Shown here piece by piece: positions 45,286-54,801 of a DNA stretch of 64,000 nt. The notes beneath the pieces are model-generated. The model was not told the origin of the DNA. It made no database searches and saw nothing but the letters and a program-made list of their open reading frames with translations. Where the stretch lies: NCBI RefSeq assembly GCF_000425945.1, contig NZ_KE384480.1, positions 1 to 64,000 on the forward strand, written 5' to 3'. Position numbers and translations under genes: made by a program. Numbering within the stretch: the stretch's first letter is position 1; the number at the start of each line of letters is the position of its first letter. This DNA is from Candidatus Solirubrobacter pratensis (lineage in GTDB: Bacteria; Actinomycetota; Thermoleophilia; Solirubrobacterales; Solirubrobacteraceae).

Positions 45286-45626
45286 ATGAGCGCCTCCGAT
45301 ATTCCGCGGGCGCTCGATGATCCGGTCCGCCGCTACTTCGCGCACGCGGTCGCGCAGAGGCCGACGACGTGGTCGTAGCGGCGTGGAACGTGCCGCCGGA
45401 ACGCCCGGAGGTCCGGATCGAGATCGACGCTGAAGGTTCGATCCGCTCGGTGAGCGCGCTGCGCTGGCGCGGCGAGCGCGGGTACGTGCCCTGCGGCTGC
45501 CGCGTGCTCGCGGAGCGCCGCTTCGGCGACTACGTCGTGCCGTCGCGCCTGGCTGTCGGCTGGTGGTTCGGGACGCCCCGCTATGCGCCGTTCTTCGAGG
45601 CCGAGATCCTGTCGGCCGCGACGTGA
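45286..45626 (+). pseudogene. Remnant of a DUF6544-type gene
   Basis: ATG 45286 begins MSASDIPRALDDPVRRYFAH, the expected N-terminus of DUF6544-type proteins (PEPVRRYFxHA), but the frame ends at TAG 45376. The adjacent frame, from about 45351, reads DDVVVAAWNVPPERPEVRIE and then GYVPCGCRVLAERRFGDYVV, GWWFGTPRYAPFFEAEI, the C-terminal third of the same family. About 130-170 central residues are missing and the two ends are out of frame. No function is expected. Confidence 0.65.
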
Positions 45627-45674
45627 AGCGCGGCATGCCGCAGGAACATGGCGCCTGCCGTAGGATCGCGGCTG

Positions 45675-46058
45675 ATGCGGTACGCGAAGAAGAACCTTCG
45701 TGACGTCCAGGACTCGGCCGTGCGACACGGGCTCTCGGCCACTCAGGAGGCGCGCTTTCCGCGGGAAGACCTGGGCGCCCAACAGACGGGGATGAACTTC
45801 CTCGTCATCAAGCCCGGACAACGCGAGGCCTTCGCCCATCGCCACGGCACCGCAGAGGAGATCTACGTGGTGCTCGCCGGCACCGGGCGCGTCAAGCTCG
45901 ACGATGAGCTCGTGGCGCTGACCCCGCTTGACGCAGTCCGCGTCAGCCCAGGCGTCGCTCGATCCTTCGAAGCCGGCCCCGACGGGCTCGAAGTCCTGGT
46001 CTTCGGACCGCACGTCGAATCCGACGCGGAGATCGTCGGCGACTTCTGGAGCGAGTAG
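45675..46058 (+). CDS. Cupin-domain protein
   Basis: 127 aa from ATG 45675; TAGGAT 8 nt before suggests a leaderless start. A single cupin: motif 1 FAHRHGTAEEIYVVLAGTGR with the metal-binding His pair and Glu, motif 2 with PGVARSFEAGPDGLEVLVFG lacking the usual second-motif His. Preceded by MNFLVIKPGQRE. Such small cupins may bind a metal and a small carboxylate or sugar; no substrate can be named. It is convergent with the giant operon. Confidence 0.85.
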   Translation: MRYAKKNLRDVQDSAVRHGLSATQEARFPREDLGAQQTGMNFLVIKPGQREAFAHRHGTAEEIYVVLAGTGRVKLDDELVALTPLDAVRVSPGVARSFEAGPDGLEVLVFGPHVESDAEIVGDFWSE

Positions 46059-46087
46059 AGCCCGCGGCGGTGAGGGCGCACCGTGCT

Positions 46088-49000
46088 CTACGTGAGGTTC
46101 ACCTGGACCGACCCCACGATCGTGAGCCACTCCTGCTCGAAGCCGTCCTCCACCAGGCCGGACGGGTAGACGTCCGCGCGGATCGCGCCGACGAGCGGAT
46201 CCTGGACGAGGCCCACCTGCGCTCGCGAGGACGAGCCGGCCGCCGGCGTGATGTTCGCGCCTTTGGGCATCGGCGTCGCGCCCGCCCAGTAGCTCACCGA
46301 CATCGTCGCGGTGTAGTTGTTGGAGCCCGTCCAGTCGATCGGCGTGAGGTAGGTCTCGCCGATCGAGGTGATCGGCGTCTTGGGCACCGACACGCTCCCC
46401 TGTGGCGTCGGCCCGGTGATCGAGAAGGCGAAGTACCCGTCCGTCGGGACGTTGTTGAACTGCAGCCCGCACTTGAACAGCCCGCCGACCGGCGGCCCCT
46501 GCAGCGGCATGTCCAGGACCCAGCTCTGCCCCTGCGTCGTCGCCTGCTCGACCGTGTTCTTCCAGCCCATGTTCGGCGTGGTCTGCACGAACGTCGCGAG
46601 GTCATTCCAGGTGCCAAGGCTGCCGATGCCGGCGCGCGGATCGGTCGCCGGCTGGCTCAGCGGCGGGTTCTCGACCCAGGCGATCATGCAGTAGTGGCCT
46701 GAGACCGGGACGGCGTTCCAGATGAACGGCGGGTAGGTGAAGTCGATCTCGTTCAGCGCGGCCGACGGGACCTCGACGTAACCCACCGCGGGGTAGGTGT
46801 TCGCCGCCGCGATGCCCGCGTTCAGCCAGCTCGGCGGCCACAGCATCAGTGAGGGGTCGCCGCCGCCGTTGACGTAGTACAGCCACACGCGCGAGCGGTT
46901 GGCCCCGTTGGTCGCGTTGAGCCCGCGGACGTAGACGTAGTTGTCGATCGGCTGCTGGCCTCCGCCCGCCGCGATGTAGACCGTGCTGGGGGAGTCGTTG
47001 CCGTAGCCCCCGACGAGCGTGGTCTGGGGATCGGGCAGCGGCTGCTGCCCCGCGAACCAGATGTCCGGGCACGTCGTCCACGCGCCCGTCGTGTTCCCGC
47101 TCTGCGGCGTCTGGCCGACGTAGTCGCGCAGGAACAGCCCCTGATACGGCGCGGACCCGAGGCCGGCGGCGGGCGCCAGCTCGGCCGCGACGACGGTCGG
47201 GTGGGGGACGTGGCGGAGGGCGCCCGACGCGGCGGCCTGGACCTGGGCGACGACGCCGAGGTTGCCGCTGACGATGTTCGTGGTGAAGATGCGCGACCCG
47301 TCGGCGGCCACGGCGATGCCGTTCGGCCACTCCACGCCGCCGTTCCACTGGATCGTCTGCACGAGCCGCAGGGACGCCGCGTCGAACACCCGCACCCCGG
47401 CTGCCACGGCGTCGGTCGCGAGCACGCGCGTGCCGTCGGGCGAGACGACCAGCTCGCCCAGCGACGTGTACGCGTTCGCCGGCAGGATGACGCTCTGCAG
47501 CGCGAGCGTGGCCGTGTCCACGACGGCGAGGCTGCCGTTGTTGGACATGCCCTCGCACGCGATGTAGAGGCCGGTGCCGTCCGGCGAGAGCGCGGTGGCG
47601 ACCGGCAGGCTTCCGACGGCGACGGGGCTGCCGCTCAGCGCGTAGCTGTCGTCGTTGCCGCGCGCGACGACGAGCAAGTTCCCGCTCACCTCGTCGGTGA
47701 CGTAGGCCTTCGAGCCGTCCGGGGCGGCGGCGAGCGTCACGGCCGAGCCGGGCGATCCGGTCAGCAGCTTGACGGTGCCGAGCGCTGTGCCCATCGGCGG
47801 GGAGCCCGCGAGCGCGTAGACGACCAGCTCGTAGGCGCGGCTCGCCGACGCGGTCAGCACGAACAAGGTGGTGCCGTCGCTCGAGACGGCGAGGCCGGTG
47901 GGAAGCCCGTCGGTCTCGGCGGAGAGGTCGATCGTGCCCGTGGCCGTCCACGACGCGGTGCTGAGGATCGTCACGCTCGCATGCGTGTCGTCGGCGAGGA
48001 ACCCGGTCGCCGCGGCCGCGTCCGGGTGGTGGACGAAGTCGACGACCGGCGTGCTCGCGAGCTCCGGCGTGACGACCTCCGAGGCGACGTCGTAGACGAA
48101 CAGCCCGGTCGACGGGTGGCCCGGCGAGAACGTCTCGCGGGCCGAATGCCACGCGACGACCTTGGTGTCGTCCGGGGACACGGCGACGTCCGTCGGCTGC
48201 CCGCCGATCGCCGGCGGGGCCTGGCCGGTCTGGTACTCGGCGAGCGTGACCACCGCCAGCCCGCCGCCGCCGCCCGTCCCGACCAGCACCAGCCCGCCGT
48301 CGGGCGTCGCCGCGATCGCGCCCGGGCTCGAGCCGACCTGTATGCCGGCCTCCAGCAGCGTGCACTGCGAGGGCGTGGAGCCGGCGGAGAGCAGCGAGAC
48401 GGTGCCGTCGCCCTGGTTGGTGACGACGGCGTAGGCGCCGCCCGGCAGCAGCGCGAGCTGCTGCGGCGCGTTGCCGACCGTCAGCGTCGCGCGCGGCGCC
48501 TGTGGGTGGATGGCGTTGAGCGCGACGACCGCGTTGGCCGTCGGGCACGCGACGAGCACGACGTCGCCGTCCGCCGTGACGGCGACGTCCTGCGCCGCGC
48601 TCAGGCCGGTGATCGAGTCGACGACCGAATGCCGGCCGTTCGGGCCGCGGCCGATCACCGTCACGGTCGAGGACCCCGAGTTGGCGACGAACAGCTGCGC
48701 GCCCGAGGGCATCACCGCGACGCCGCGCGGTGCCACGCCGACCGTCAGGTTGTCGACGACGACGGGCGTGCCCGCCGTCGAGAGCACGACGAGCTTGCCG
48801 GGCTGCGAGCCGCCGTCGACGGTGACGTACAGGTAGGCGCCGTCGGGGGACAGCGCGACCCGCTGCGGCGCGCCGCCCACCGTCGTCGTGGAGCGCGTCG
48901 TGAATCCGTACTGCGGCACGGCGCCGGTCGCCGTGACGTCGAGCGCGGACACGGTCCCGTCGCCCGAGTTCGCCACGTAGAGGATGCTGCCGTCGCTCGA

Positions 49001-50698
49001 GAATGCCATGCCGGCGGGCGACGCGCCGACAGGGATGGTCCCACTGACCGGTTGGTAGACCATCGTGTCGACCGCGCTCACCGTCCTGCCGTCGGACGCC
49101 AGGATGAAGCTCGCGTTCGGCGGCGCCGCGAGGTACGCGGCGGCGACCGCCCTGGGCTGCACCTGCGGCGCGAAGGCCGACACGATGATGCTGCGCTCGA
49201 CCGCCGGGCCCTCCGACTGCCCGAGCGGCACGAGCGTGAACATCTGCGGCCCGGAGATCGGCTTGCTGACGGTCCCGATCGCGCCGTACTGGTCCGGGTC
49301 CGGGTCGCCCGTCGAGGAGACCAGCTGCAGCTTGTCGTTGGTGTTGACGTTCCAGCTGAGGGCGACGTCGCGCGGCAGGTCCCCGGCGTACACCGCGCGC
49401 GGCGAGGCGCCGAAGGAGTTGATCACCGGCTGCACGACCGCCGTCGTGTTGGCCAGCGCGATGTTGCCGGCGCTGGCGAGGTACGTGCCCTCGGCGGTCA
49501 GGCTGATCGGCGTCGTGTCGGTGATGACCGCCGGGTAGCTCGTCTTGCCGGTCACGTTCACGTCGAACGGCGCGAGCGTCATCGTGCCCGCGTTCTCGGC
49601 CTGCCAGGAGACCGTGACCGCCGCGGAGCCGTCGGCCAGCACGGTCGGATTCGGCTTGACGCTGAGCGCGCCGATGCTCACGTGCGCGTGCTTGGTCATC
49701 GGCAGCGTGAAGACGCCGTCCGCGTAGCCGGTGAGGCCCGTGTAGGAGATCAGCGCGACGGTCGGGCCCGGCTGGAAGGTCGTCACCAAGTCGTTGGCGA
49801 GGATGCCGACGGTGGCGAGCGGACCGGTGCCGACGATCGGGTGTTTCGGCGGCGGACGCAGTGTCCACGACGGGCTCTGCTGGGAGCGGTTGGCGGTGAT
49901 CTTCCACGCGCCCGCGTTGACGCCGCTGACGACCTCGAACGGCGGCTTGACCTCGTCGGTCGTGCACAGCGCGCCGTAGCCCGACGGATCGCTGGAGTAG
50001 ACGAAGCTGAGCGTGAACTGGGTCTCGGCGCCGGCGACCACCGGCCGGCCGCGCGGGCCGGCGTAGAACGCGAACGCGAGCTGGTTGGCGACCGGGTCGT
50101 ACGCCGGGATGCTGTTGACCACGTCGGGCGTCGCGAGCTCGACCAGCAGGTCCTGGCTGAGCGCCTCGCCGCCGTCGGGCGGCGTGGCGAGCGCGACGCT
50201 GAAGTTCGACGGGAACGGCAGGCTGCCGATCGTGATCCCCGCGACGCGGAAGGCCGTGACGGTCAGCGATGCGCTCGCGCCCGTCGCCTGCGGGTCCGCG
50301 AGCGCGCCGATATGCAGCTCGATCGAGTCCGAAGGCCCGATCGTGACGTCGGCCTCGGGCGTCATGCCGATCAGCTGGTCGTCCGGGAACGCGACCATCG
50401 TCCAGTCCGACGGCGTGGGCGAGATCGCCGCGAACTCCGCCGCGGTGAGGTTCAGCGGCGTGAGGTCGAGGTACAGCAGCGACCCGGTCGCGGTTGGAGC
50501 CTGCGGCTTGTCGACCACGTGCGGCGCCGGGCTGAAGGTCGCGCTCGCCGTCGTCGCGATCTTCAGCGTGAGGTCGTTGTCCGACGCGGTGCCGGTCACG
50601 TAGATCGTGCTCGGCGCCCCGGCGCTGTCGATCTCGAACACCAGCTGCGGGTAGGCGGTCTGCGACACGAGCGTCGGGTCGGCGGTCTGCACGGTCAT
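46088..50698 (-). CDS. Giant protein with central YVTN-type beta-propeller
   Basis: 1536 aa from ATG 50698, with GGGAG upstream. There is no signal peptide. Residues about 1-290 are beta-rich; 290-530 hold Ig-like strands (VTVSWQAENAGTMTLAPFDV). Residues about 530-1165 have repeated YVTN units (PAGMAFSSDGSILYVANSGD, PQRVALSPDGAYLYVTVDGG, PRGVAVMPSGAQLFVANSGS, PDGSKAYVTDEVSGNLLVVA), enough for one or two propellers. The C-terminal 370 residues contain QGLFLRDYVGQTPQSG and SGHYCMIAWVENPP, another beta domain. Last gene of the operon. The propeller suggests a binding scaffold; function is unknown. Confidence 0.8.
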   Translation of the reverse strand: MTVQTADPTLVSQTAYPQLVFEIDSAGAPSTIYVTGTASDNDLTLKIATTASATFSPAPHVVDKPQAPTATGSLLYLDLTPLNLTAAEFAAISPTPSDWTMVAFPDDQLIGMTPEADVTIGPSDSIELHIGALADPQATGASASLTVTAFRVAGITIGSLPFPSNFSVALATPPDGGEALSQDLLVELATPDVVNSIPAYDPVANQLAFAFYAGPRGRPVVAGAETQFTLSFVYSSDPSGYGALCTTDEVKPPFEVVSGVNAGAWKITANRSQQSPSWTLRPPPKHPIVGTGPLATVGILANDLVTTFQPGPTVALISYTGLTGYADGVFTLPMTKHAHVSIGALSVKPNPTVLADGSAAVTVSWQAENAGTMTLAPFDVNVTGKTSYPAVITDTTPISLTAEGTYLASAGNIALANTTAVVQPVINSFGASPRAVYAGDLPRDVALSWNVNTNDKLQLVSSTGDPDPDQYGAIGTVSKPISGPQMFTLVPLGQSEGPAVERSIIVSAFAPQVQPRAVAAAYLAAPPNASFILASDGRTVSAVDTMVYQPVSGTIPVGASPAGMAFSSDGSILYVANSGDGTVSALDVTATGAVPQYGFTTRSTTTVGGAPQRVALSPDGAYLYVTVDGGSQPGKLVVLSTAGTPVVVDNLTVGVAPRGVAVMPSGAQLFVANSGSSTVTVIGRGPNGRHSVVDSITGLSAAQDVAVTADGDVVLVACPTANAVVALNAIHPQAPRATLTVGNAPQQLALLPGGAYAVVTNQGDGTVSLLSAGSTPSQCTLLEAGIQVGSSPGAIAATPDGGLVLVGTGGGGGLAVVTLAEYQTGQAPPAIGGQPTDVAVSPDDTKVVAWHSARETFSPGHPSTGLFVYDVASEVVTPELASTPVVDFVHHPDAAAATGFLADDTHASVTILSTASWTATGTIDLSAETDGLPTGLAVSSDGTTLFVLTASASRAYELVVYALAGSPPMGTALGTVKLLTGSPGSAVTLAAAPDGSKAYVTDEVSGNLLVVARGNDDSYALSGSPVAVGSLPVATALSPDGTGLYIACEGMSNNGSLAVVDTATLALQSVILPANAYTSLGELVVSPDGTRVLATDAVAAGVRVFDAASLRLVQTIQWNGGVEWPNGIAVAADGSRIFTTNIVSGNLGVVAQVQAAASGALRHVPHPTVVAAELAPAAGLGSAPYQGLFLRDYVGQTPQSGNTTGAWTTCPDIWFAGQQPLPDPQTTLVGGYGNDSPSTVYIAAGGGQQPIDNYVYVRGLNATNGANRSRVWLYYVNGGGDPSLMLWPPSWLNAGIAAANTYPAVGYVEVPSAALNEIDFTYPPFIWNAVPVSGHYCMIAWVENPPLSQPATDPRAGIGSLGTWNDLATFVQTTPNMGWKNTVEQATTQGQSWVLDMPLQGPPVGGLFKCGLQFNNVPTDGYFAFSITGPTPQGSVSVPKTPITSIGETYLTPIDWTGSNNYTATMSVSYWAGATPMPKGANITPAAGSSSRAQVGLVQDPLVGAIRADVYPSGLVEDGFEQEWLTIVGSVQVNLT

Positions 50699-50715
50699 GG
50701 TTGCTCCCGTCCTGG

Positions 50716-53700
50716 TCACGTGGTCTTGGTCTCGATGGCGAGCACGTCGGCGTAGACGCCGTCGTCGACGCCGTCGATCGCGTAGTAGTCGAAGGCGACC
50801 TGCGCCTGGGCGCCGGCGGGCGCCGCGATCAGGTCGCCGACCGCGATCGCCAGCGAGCCCGACGCCGGGAGCGAGAGGTCGGCGGCCGGCGCCGCCGCCC
50901 AGTACGCGCCGTACTGCGGGCTCGCGAAGTACCGGAACGTCCAGCCCGGAGCGCTCAGCGCGATCTGCGCGACGTCCTCCTGCGCCACGAGCGTGCCGAG
51001 ATGGACGTAGAAGACCGAGCCGGACGGCGGGGCGCCCTCGGCGACGGGCGGCCCGTGCCGGAACGTCAGCGTCCGGCGCGACCGGTTGGTCAGGGTCAGC
51101 GTCAGCGTGTTGGGCTGCCCGGACCGCACGACCGGCTTGCCCTGCGCGTCGGCGAGGTCGAACCCCAGCTGGAGCGGGTTCAGCCGCAGCCAGCCCTCCC
51201 GCACCTCCTGCGGCGTGTAGGCCCAGACGGCGGTCGCCGTCGGCGCCGCGACCTGCGTCACGACCCACTCGAGCGCGCCGCCGTCCCCGTGGTCCTGGTC
51301 GACGTAGGAGACGGCGTAGCCGCTCTCGCTCGGGGCCGGGATCGCCAGCGCGCCGGCGCCGCGCAGCACCGGCGCCGAGAAGAGCGAGAGGTCGAGCGCG
51401 CTGATCGTCCCCTGGCTCTGGTCGGGCGGGAGCTCGAGCACGCCCGTGGGAAGGATCCCCGTCGTCGCGTGCACCCGCGCGCGCGAATCGATCAGCATCA
51501 GGACCTTCTGCGTGTAGGGCCCGAGATCCGGCGGCTCTGAGGCACCGAGCGGCGGCGCCGGCGTGACGCGCAGCGTGTCCTGCGCCGGCAGCACGACGCC
51601 GGAGGTGGCCTGCCGGTCGGCGCCCTGGGAGTAGAACGTCGAGAGGTCGTAGCCGGAGCCCGGCGCGGTCTCCTTGTAGTAGCCGATCAGCCCGTCGCGC
51701 AGCTTCGCCAGATCGCCGAGGACGACCGGGAACTGGATCCCGGTCAGACCCGCGTCGGAGTCGGTGCCGACCACGTCCCAGCCGAGGTCGAGCATCGGCG
51801 CGCCCTGCAGCTCGAGCCGCACCGCCGCCTGCACGAGCGCGATCGGCCGGCCGACGAGGACCGCGAGGTCGCTGTCGGTCGGCAGCGGGCCGGGCTCGAT
51901 CGTCTGCCCCACGGTGTCGATCACGGCCCACATCGCGGCGAAGTTCTCGGCGGTCGCCTGCGGCCCGCCGAGCGCCAGCGCCACGGCCGCCAGCTGCGGG
52001 TTCTGGTACTGCATGACCGTTGCCAGGTCCTCGTCGATCGTGCGCGCGTCCCCCGGCGCCGACTGCCAGCCGATCGCCGAGTCGCCTCCGCCGTGCTCGG
52101 GGAAGAGCGTCCCGAGCGGGCGGCCCAGCGCGTCGTAGAGCGCGAGCGACCCGTCGACGTGGTTGGGCAGCAGCCAGCCGCACACGGGCGAGACGGCCGG
52201 GACGCCGGTCAGCTCCTCGGTGTCCGAGCCGTCCGCCGCCAGCCAGTGGAACGCGAGCCGGCTGGGCTGGGCGATCGCCGGCGACAGGTACGCGACCGAC
52301 GCGACGGTCGCGCCGGCGACTTCGGTGGTCATCGACTCGGCGCACTCGAGCTGCGCGATCTCGACGTCGCGCTTCTGGCCGAACGCGTCCACGAGGGTCA
52401 GCGAGAGCTTCAGATAGCCCGCGCGCAGGGGGTTGAAGTCGCTGTCGAAGTCGGGGCCGCCCTCGCGCGGGGCGTCGCCGGCGATTGGATTGATCGCCTC
52501 GGTCAGCGGCGCGTACTCGCTCGTCGACGGGACCTGCACCTGCAGCTGCACGCCACGCTGGCGCATGGTCAGCGCGTCGACGAAGCCGCTGAGCGGCGCC
52601 ACGAGGAAGCCGGCGCCCGACGTCAGCTCCGCGAGCACCGCGCTCAGCGTCGCGTCCTTGTGCGTCTCGAGGTAGCTCGTGAGCAGCCGCGTGAGCGTGG
52701 CGGCCGGCGTGGGCGTGAGGTTGCCGGCGCCGATGTACTGCTGCGTGAAGCCGGCCGTCGCCGGGTCGATCGTGATGGTCCCCGGCTTTCCGCTCGGCGC
52801 GTAGGTCAGCGTTCCGCCGGCGTCCTGGTCGAGCCGGAAGTTCGCGTTGACGATCGTGGCGCCGTACGCGACCGGCGCCCCACCGGCGCTGGTCGGCTGC
52901 AGCGGCAGGTAGGACACCGTCCAGGAGGCGAAGATCGGCAGCCACTGGTCGGGCGTCCACCAGTTCACGCCGACCGGCGACGGCGGCCGGCCGGTGAGCG
53001 TGTAGACGCTCTGCGCTTCGCCTTCGAGCGCGAGGGCGAGCGCGGTGCGCAGCGTCGGCTCGGCGTGGCCGCTGAGGTTGGCCAGCAGCTGCGTGCAGAG
53101 CAGGCAGCTCTCGCGCAGCAGGGCCGTGATCAACGCCGGCGCGGGCAGCCCGGCCGGCGCCGTGACGCCGGTCAGCGACGCGGCGGTCAGCGTCGTGCTC
53201 CCGACGGCGGCGGCGGTCAGGAGCTCGCCGTCGGTGCGGCAGACGAGGTAGCCGTCCGGGTTGAAGCGCCCGTCGCCGCCGTAGCGCGCCGGGAACTGGA
53301 CGGCGTCGCCCGTGAGCAGGACGGCGGGGTCGAGCGGCTGCACGAAGCGCTCGGCGGGCGCGCGGCGCAGGCGCATGAGCGGGTTCAGCTGCGCCGTGAC
53401 CGCGTCGTGCCGGCGGTCGGCCGCGGTGTTGAGCGTGTCGCGCGCGTTCGCCAGGTCCTGCCAGTCGCCGTAGCGCTTGGCGGCGATCGCGTAGGCCTCG
53501 TTCTGGCCGGACGCGTCGATCATGAAGATCCGGTACCAGTCGGCGAACAGCTGCCAGCGGTACCAGTCGGCGTGGAACGCGCACTGGTCGGCCTGGCGGC
53601 GCAGCACGTTGAGCGTGTCGAGTGCGTCGGCCAGCGGCGCGGGCAGGTCGATCAGCTCGCGCGGGTCGGGCCCGTCGTCGTCGGCCGAGACGATCGAGAA

Positions 53701-54801
53701 GACCGTGCCCGAGTGCAGCCCGGCGAAGCGCTGGTCGTGCAGCCGCTCCTCCAGCTGGCTCAGCCCGTTGGCGGCGGGCTGCTTGAAGGTGTCGAGCAGG
53801 CCCGACTGGAACGCGTCCAGCAGCGTCTCGAACAGCGGCACGGTCGGCGCCTCGCGCGCCGTGAAGTAGGCGGCGAGCGCCTCCGCCGAGGTGTTCCCGA
53901 TCGCCGCGCGCGCCTGCAGCGGCTGCTGCACGGGCTGGCCGAGGACGTAGGGCAGGTGCCTGCTCCAGCCGATCCCGTCGAACGTGCCGGCGTAGATGCT
54001 CCCCGACGGCGCCGGGTCGGCGGCGGCGAAGGTCCAGCCGAGCGCCTTCTCGAGCTGGGCGGGCGTGGCGCCGGGTTGCACGGGGTCGTGCGCCGGTTCG
54101 TCGTACCAGCCGATCACGGAGTAGGAGAGCTGGGCGGGGGCGGACTTCGGCGGGTCGATGTCGTCCAGCTCGTCCCAGAAGCCGAACACGCCGCGGCAGC
54201 CCGGGTAGTAGGCCGCGAAGCCGATCTCGCCGTTGGAGACGGCGTTCAGCGGCGCGCCGGCGGCGTCGGCCAGCGCCGGGCCATCCGTCGCGAGCTCCGC
54301 CGACCAGCCCTCCGGGCCGAGCGCCTGCGAGCGGCCGAGGAAGCCGAAGTCCTGCCCGAGCTTCCCAGGCTTGACCGGGAGCGTGACCGACGAGCCCTGC
54401 GGCGGCTGCTGGGCACTCAGCGCGTCGCTCTCCACCAGCCACGAGCGCGTCGCGACCGTGCCGCCGGAGATCGCGATCCGGGTCACGAGCCAGCGGTTCG
54501 GCGCCGCCGGGAAGTCCAGCTCGTGGCCGGGGCCGCCGCCGCTCGTCAGCCCGTCGGGCAGCGCCCAATGCAGGTGCACGCCGGTCTGCAGCTGATCCCA
54601 CGGATCGTCGTCGAACCCGCGGGCGACGTTGTCGCCGAGGAATGCCGCGTGCTTGCTGGTCACCTGCTGGTCGTAGACCGCGGTCGCGCCGGCGAACCCG
54701 CCGGTCGCCTGCTGGTAGTCGTCCTCGCCGATGCACAGCCCGACGACGTCGATCGGCACGACCAGCGTCGCGGTGGCGTCAGCCGCCTTGGCGGAACTCA
54801 A
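50716..54801 (-). CDS. Giant uncharacterised protein (HLHWALPD family)
   Basis: 1361 aa from TTG 54801, overlapping the upstream gene by 23 nt; a downstream GTG is possible but would trim the conserved VPIDVVGLCIGEDDY start. It carries GVHLHWALPDGLTSG near residue 75 and AAPNRWLVTRIAI near 100, which I recall in other large bacterial proteins of unknown role. No signal peptide, no membrane helix, no cysteine-rich zone. It is mixed alpha/beta with helical sections (ALDTLNVLRRQADQCAFHAD). Enzymatic motifs are not apparent. It is cotranscribed with the 720- and 1536-aa genes. Confidence 0.75.
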   Translation of the reverse strand: MSSAKAADATATLVVPIDVVGLCIGEDDYQQATGGFAGATAVYDQQVTSKHAAFLGDNVARGFDDDPWDQLQTGVHLHWALPDGLTSGGGPGHELDFPAAPNRWLVTRIAISGGTVATRSWLVESDALSAQQPPQGSSVTLPVKPGKLGQDFGFLGRSQALGPEGWSAELATDGPALADAAGAPLNAVSNGEIGFAAYYPGCRGVFGFWDELDDIDPPKSAPAQLSYSVIGWYDEPAHDPVQPGATPAQLEKALGWTFAAADPAPSGSIYAGTFDGIGWSRHLPYVLGQPVQQPLQARAAIGNTSAEALAAYFTAREAPTVPLFETLLDAFQSGLLDTFKQPAANGLSQLEERLHDQRFAGLHSGTVFSIVSADDDGPDPRELIDLPAPLADALDTLNVLRRQADQCAFHADWYRWQLFADWYRIFMIDASGQNEAYAIAAKRYGDWQDLANARDTLNTAADRRHDAVTAQLNPLMRLRRAPAERFVQPLDPAVLLTGDAVQFPARYGGDGRFNPDGYLVCRTDGELLTAAAVGSTTLTAASLTGVTAPAGLPAPALITALLRESCLLCTQLLANLSGHAEPTLRTALALALEGEAQSVYTLTGRPPSPVGVNWWTPDQWLPIFASWTVSYLPLQPTSAGGAPVAYGATIVNANFRLDQDAGGTLTYAPSGKPGTITIDPATAGFTQQYIGAGNLTPTPAATLTRLLTSYLETHKDATLSAVLAELTSGAGFLVAPLSGFVDALTMRQRGVQLQVQVPSTSEYAPLTEAINPIAGDAPREGGPDFDSDFNPLRAGYLKLSLTLVDAFGQKRDVEIAQLECAESMTTEVAGATVASVAYLSPAIAQPSRLAFHWLAADGSDTEELTGVPAVSPVCGWLLPNHVDGSLALYDALGRPLGTLFPEHGGGDSAIGWQSAPGDARTIDEDLATVMQYQNPQLAAVALALGGPQATAENFAAMWAVIDTVGQTIEPGPLPTDSDLAVLVGRPIALVQAAVRLELQGAPMLDLGWDVVGTDSDAGLTGIQFPVVLGDLAKLRDGLIGYYKETAPGSGYDLSTFYSQGADRQATSGVVLPAQDTLRVTPAPPLGASEPPDLGPYTQKVLMLIDSRARVHATTGILPTGVLELPPDQSQGTISALDLSLFSAPVLRGAGALAIPAPSESGYAVSYVDQDHGDGGALEWVVTQVAAPTATAVWAYTPQEVREGWLRLNPLQLGFDLADAQGKPVVRSGQPNTLTLTLTNRSRRTLTFRHGPPVAEGAPPSGSVFYVHLGTLVAQEDVAQIALSAPGWTFRYFASPQYGAYWAAAPAADLSLPASGSLAIAVGDLIAAPAGAQAQVAFDYYAIDGVDDGVYADVLAIETKTT

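Noticed and set aside
47201..50755. Very long open frame on the plus strand opposite the YVTN gene
   Set aside because: Low-complexity Arg/Asp/Val composition and exact antisense position; produced by GC-rich codon bias of the real gene.
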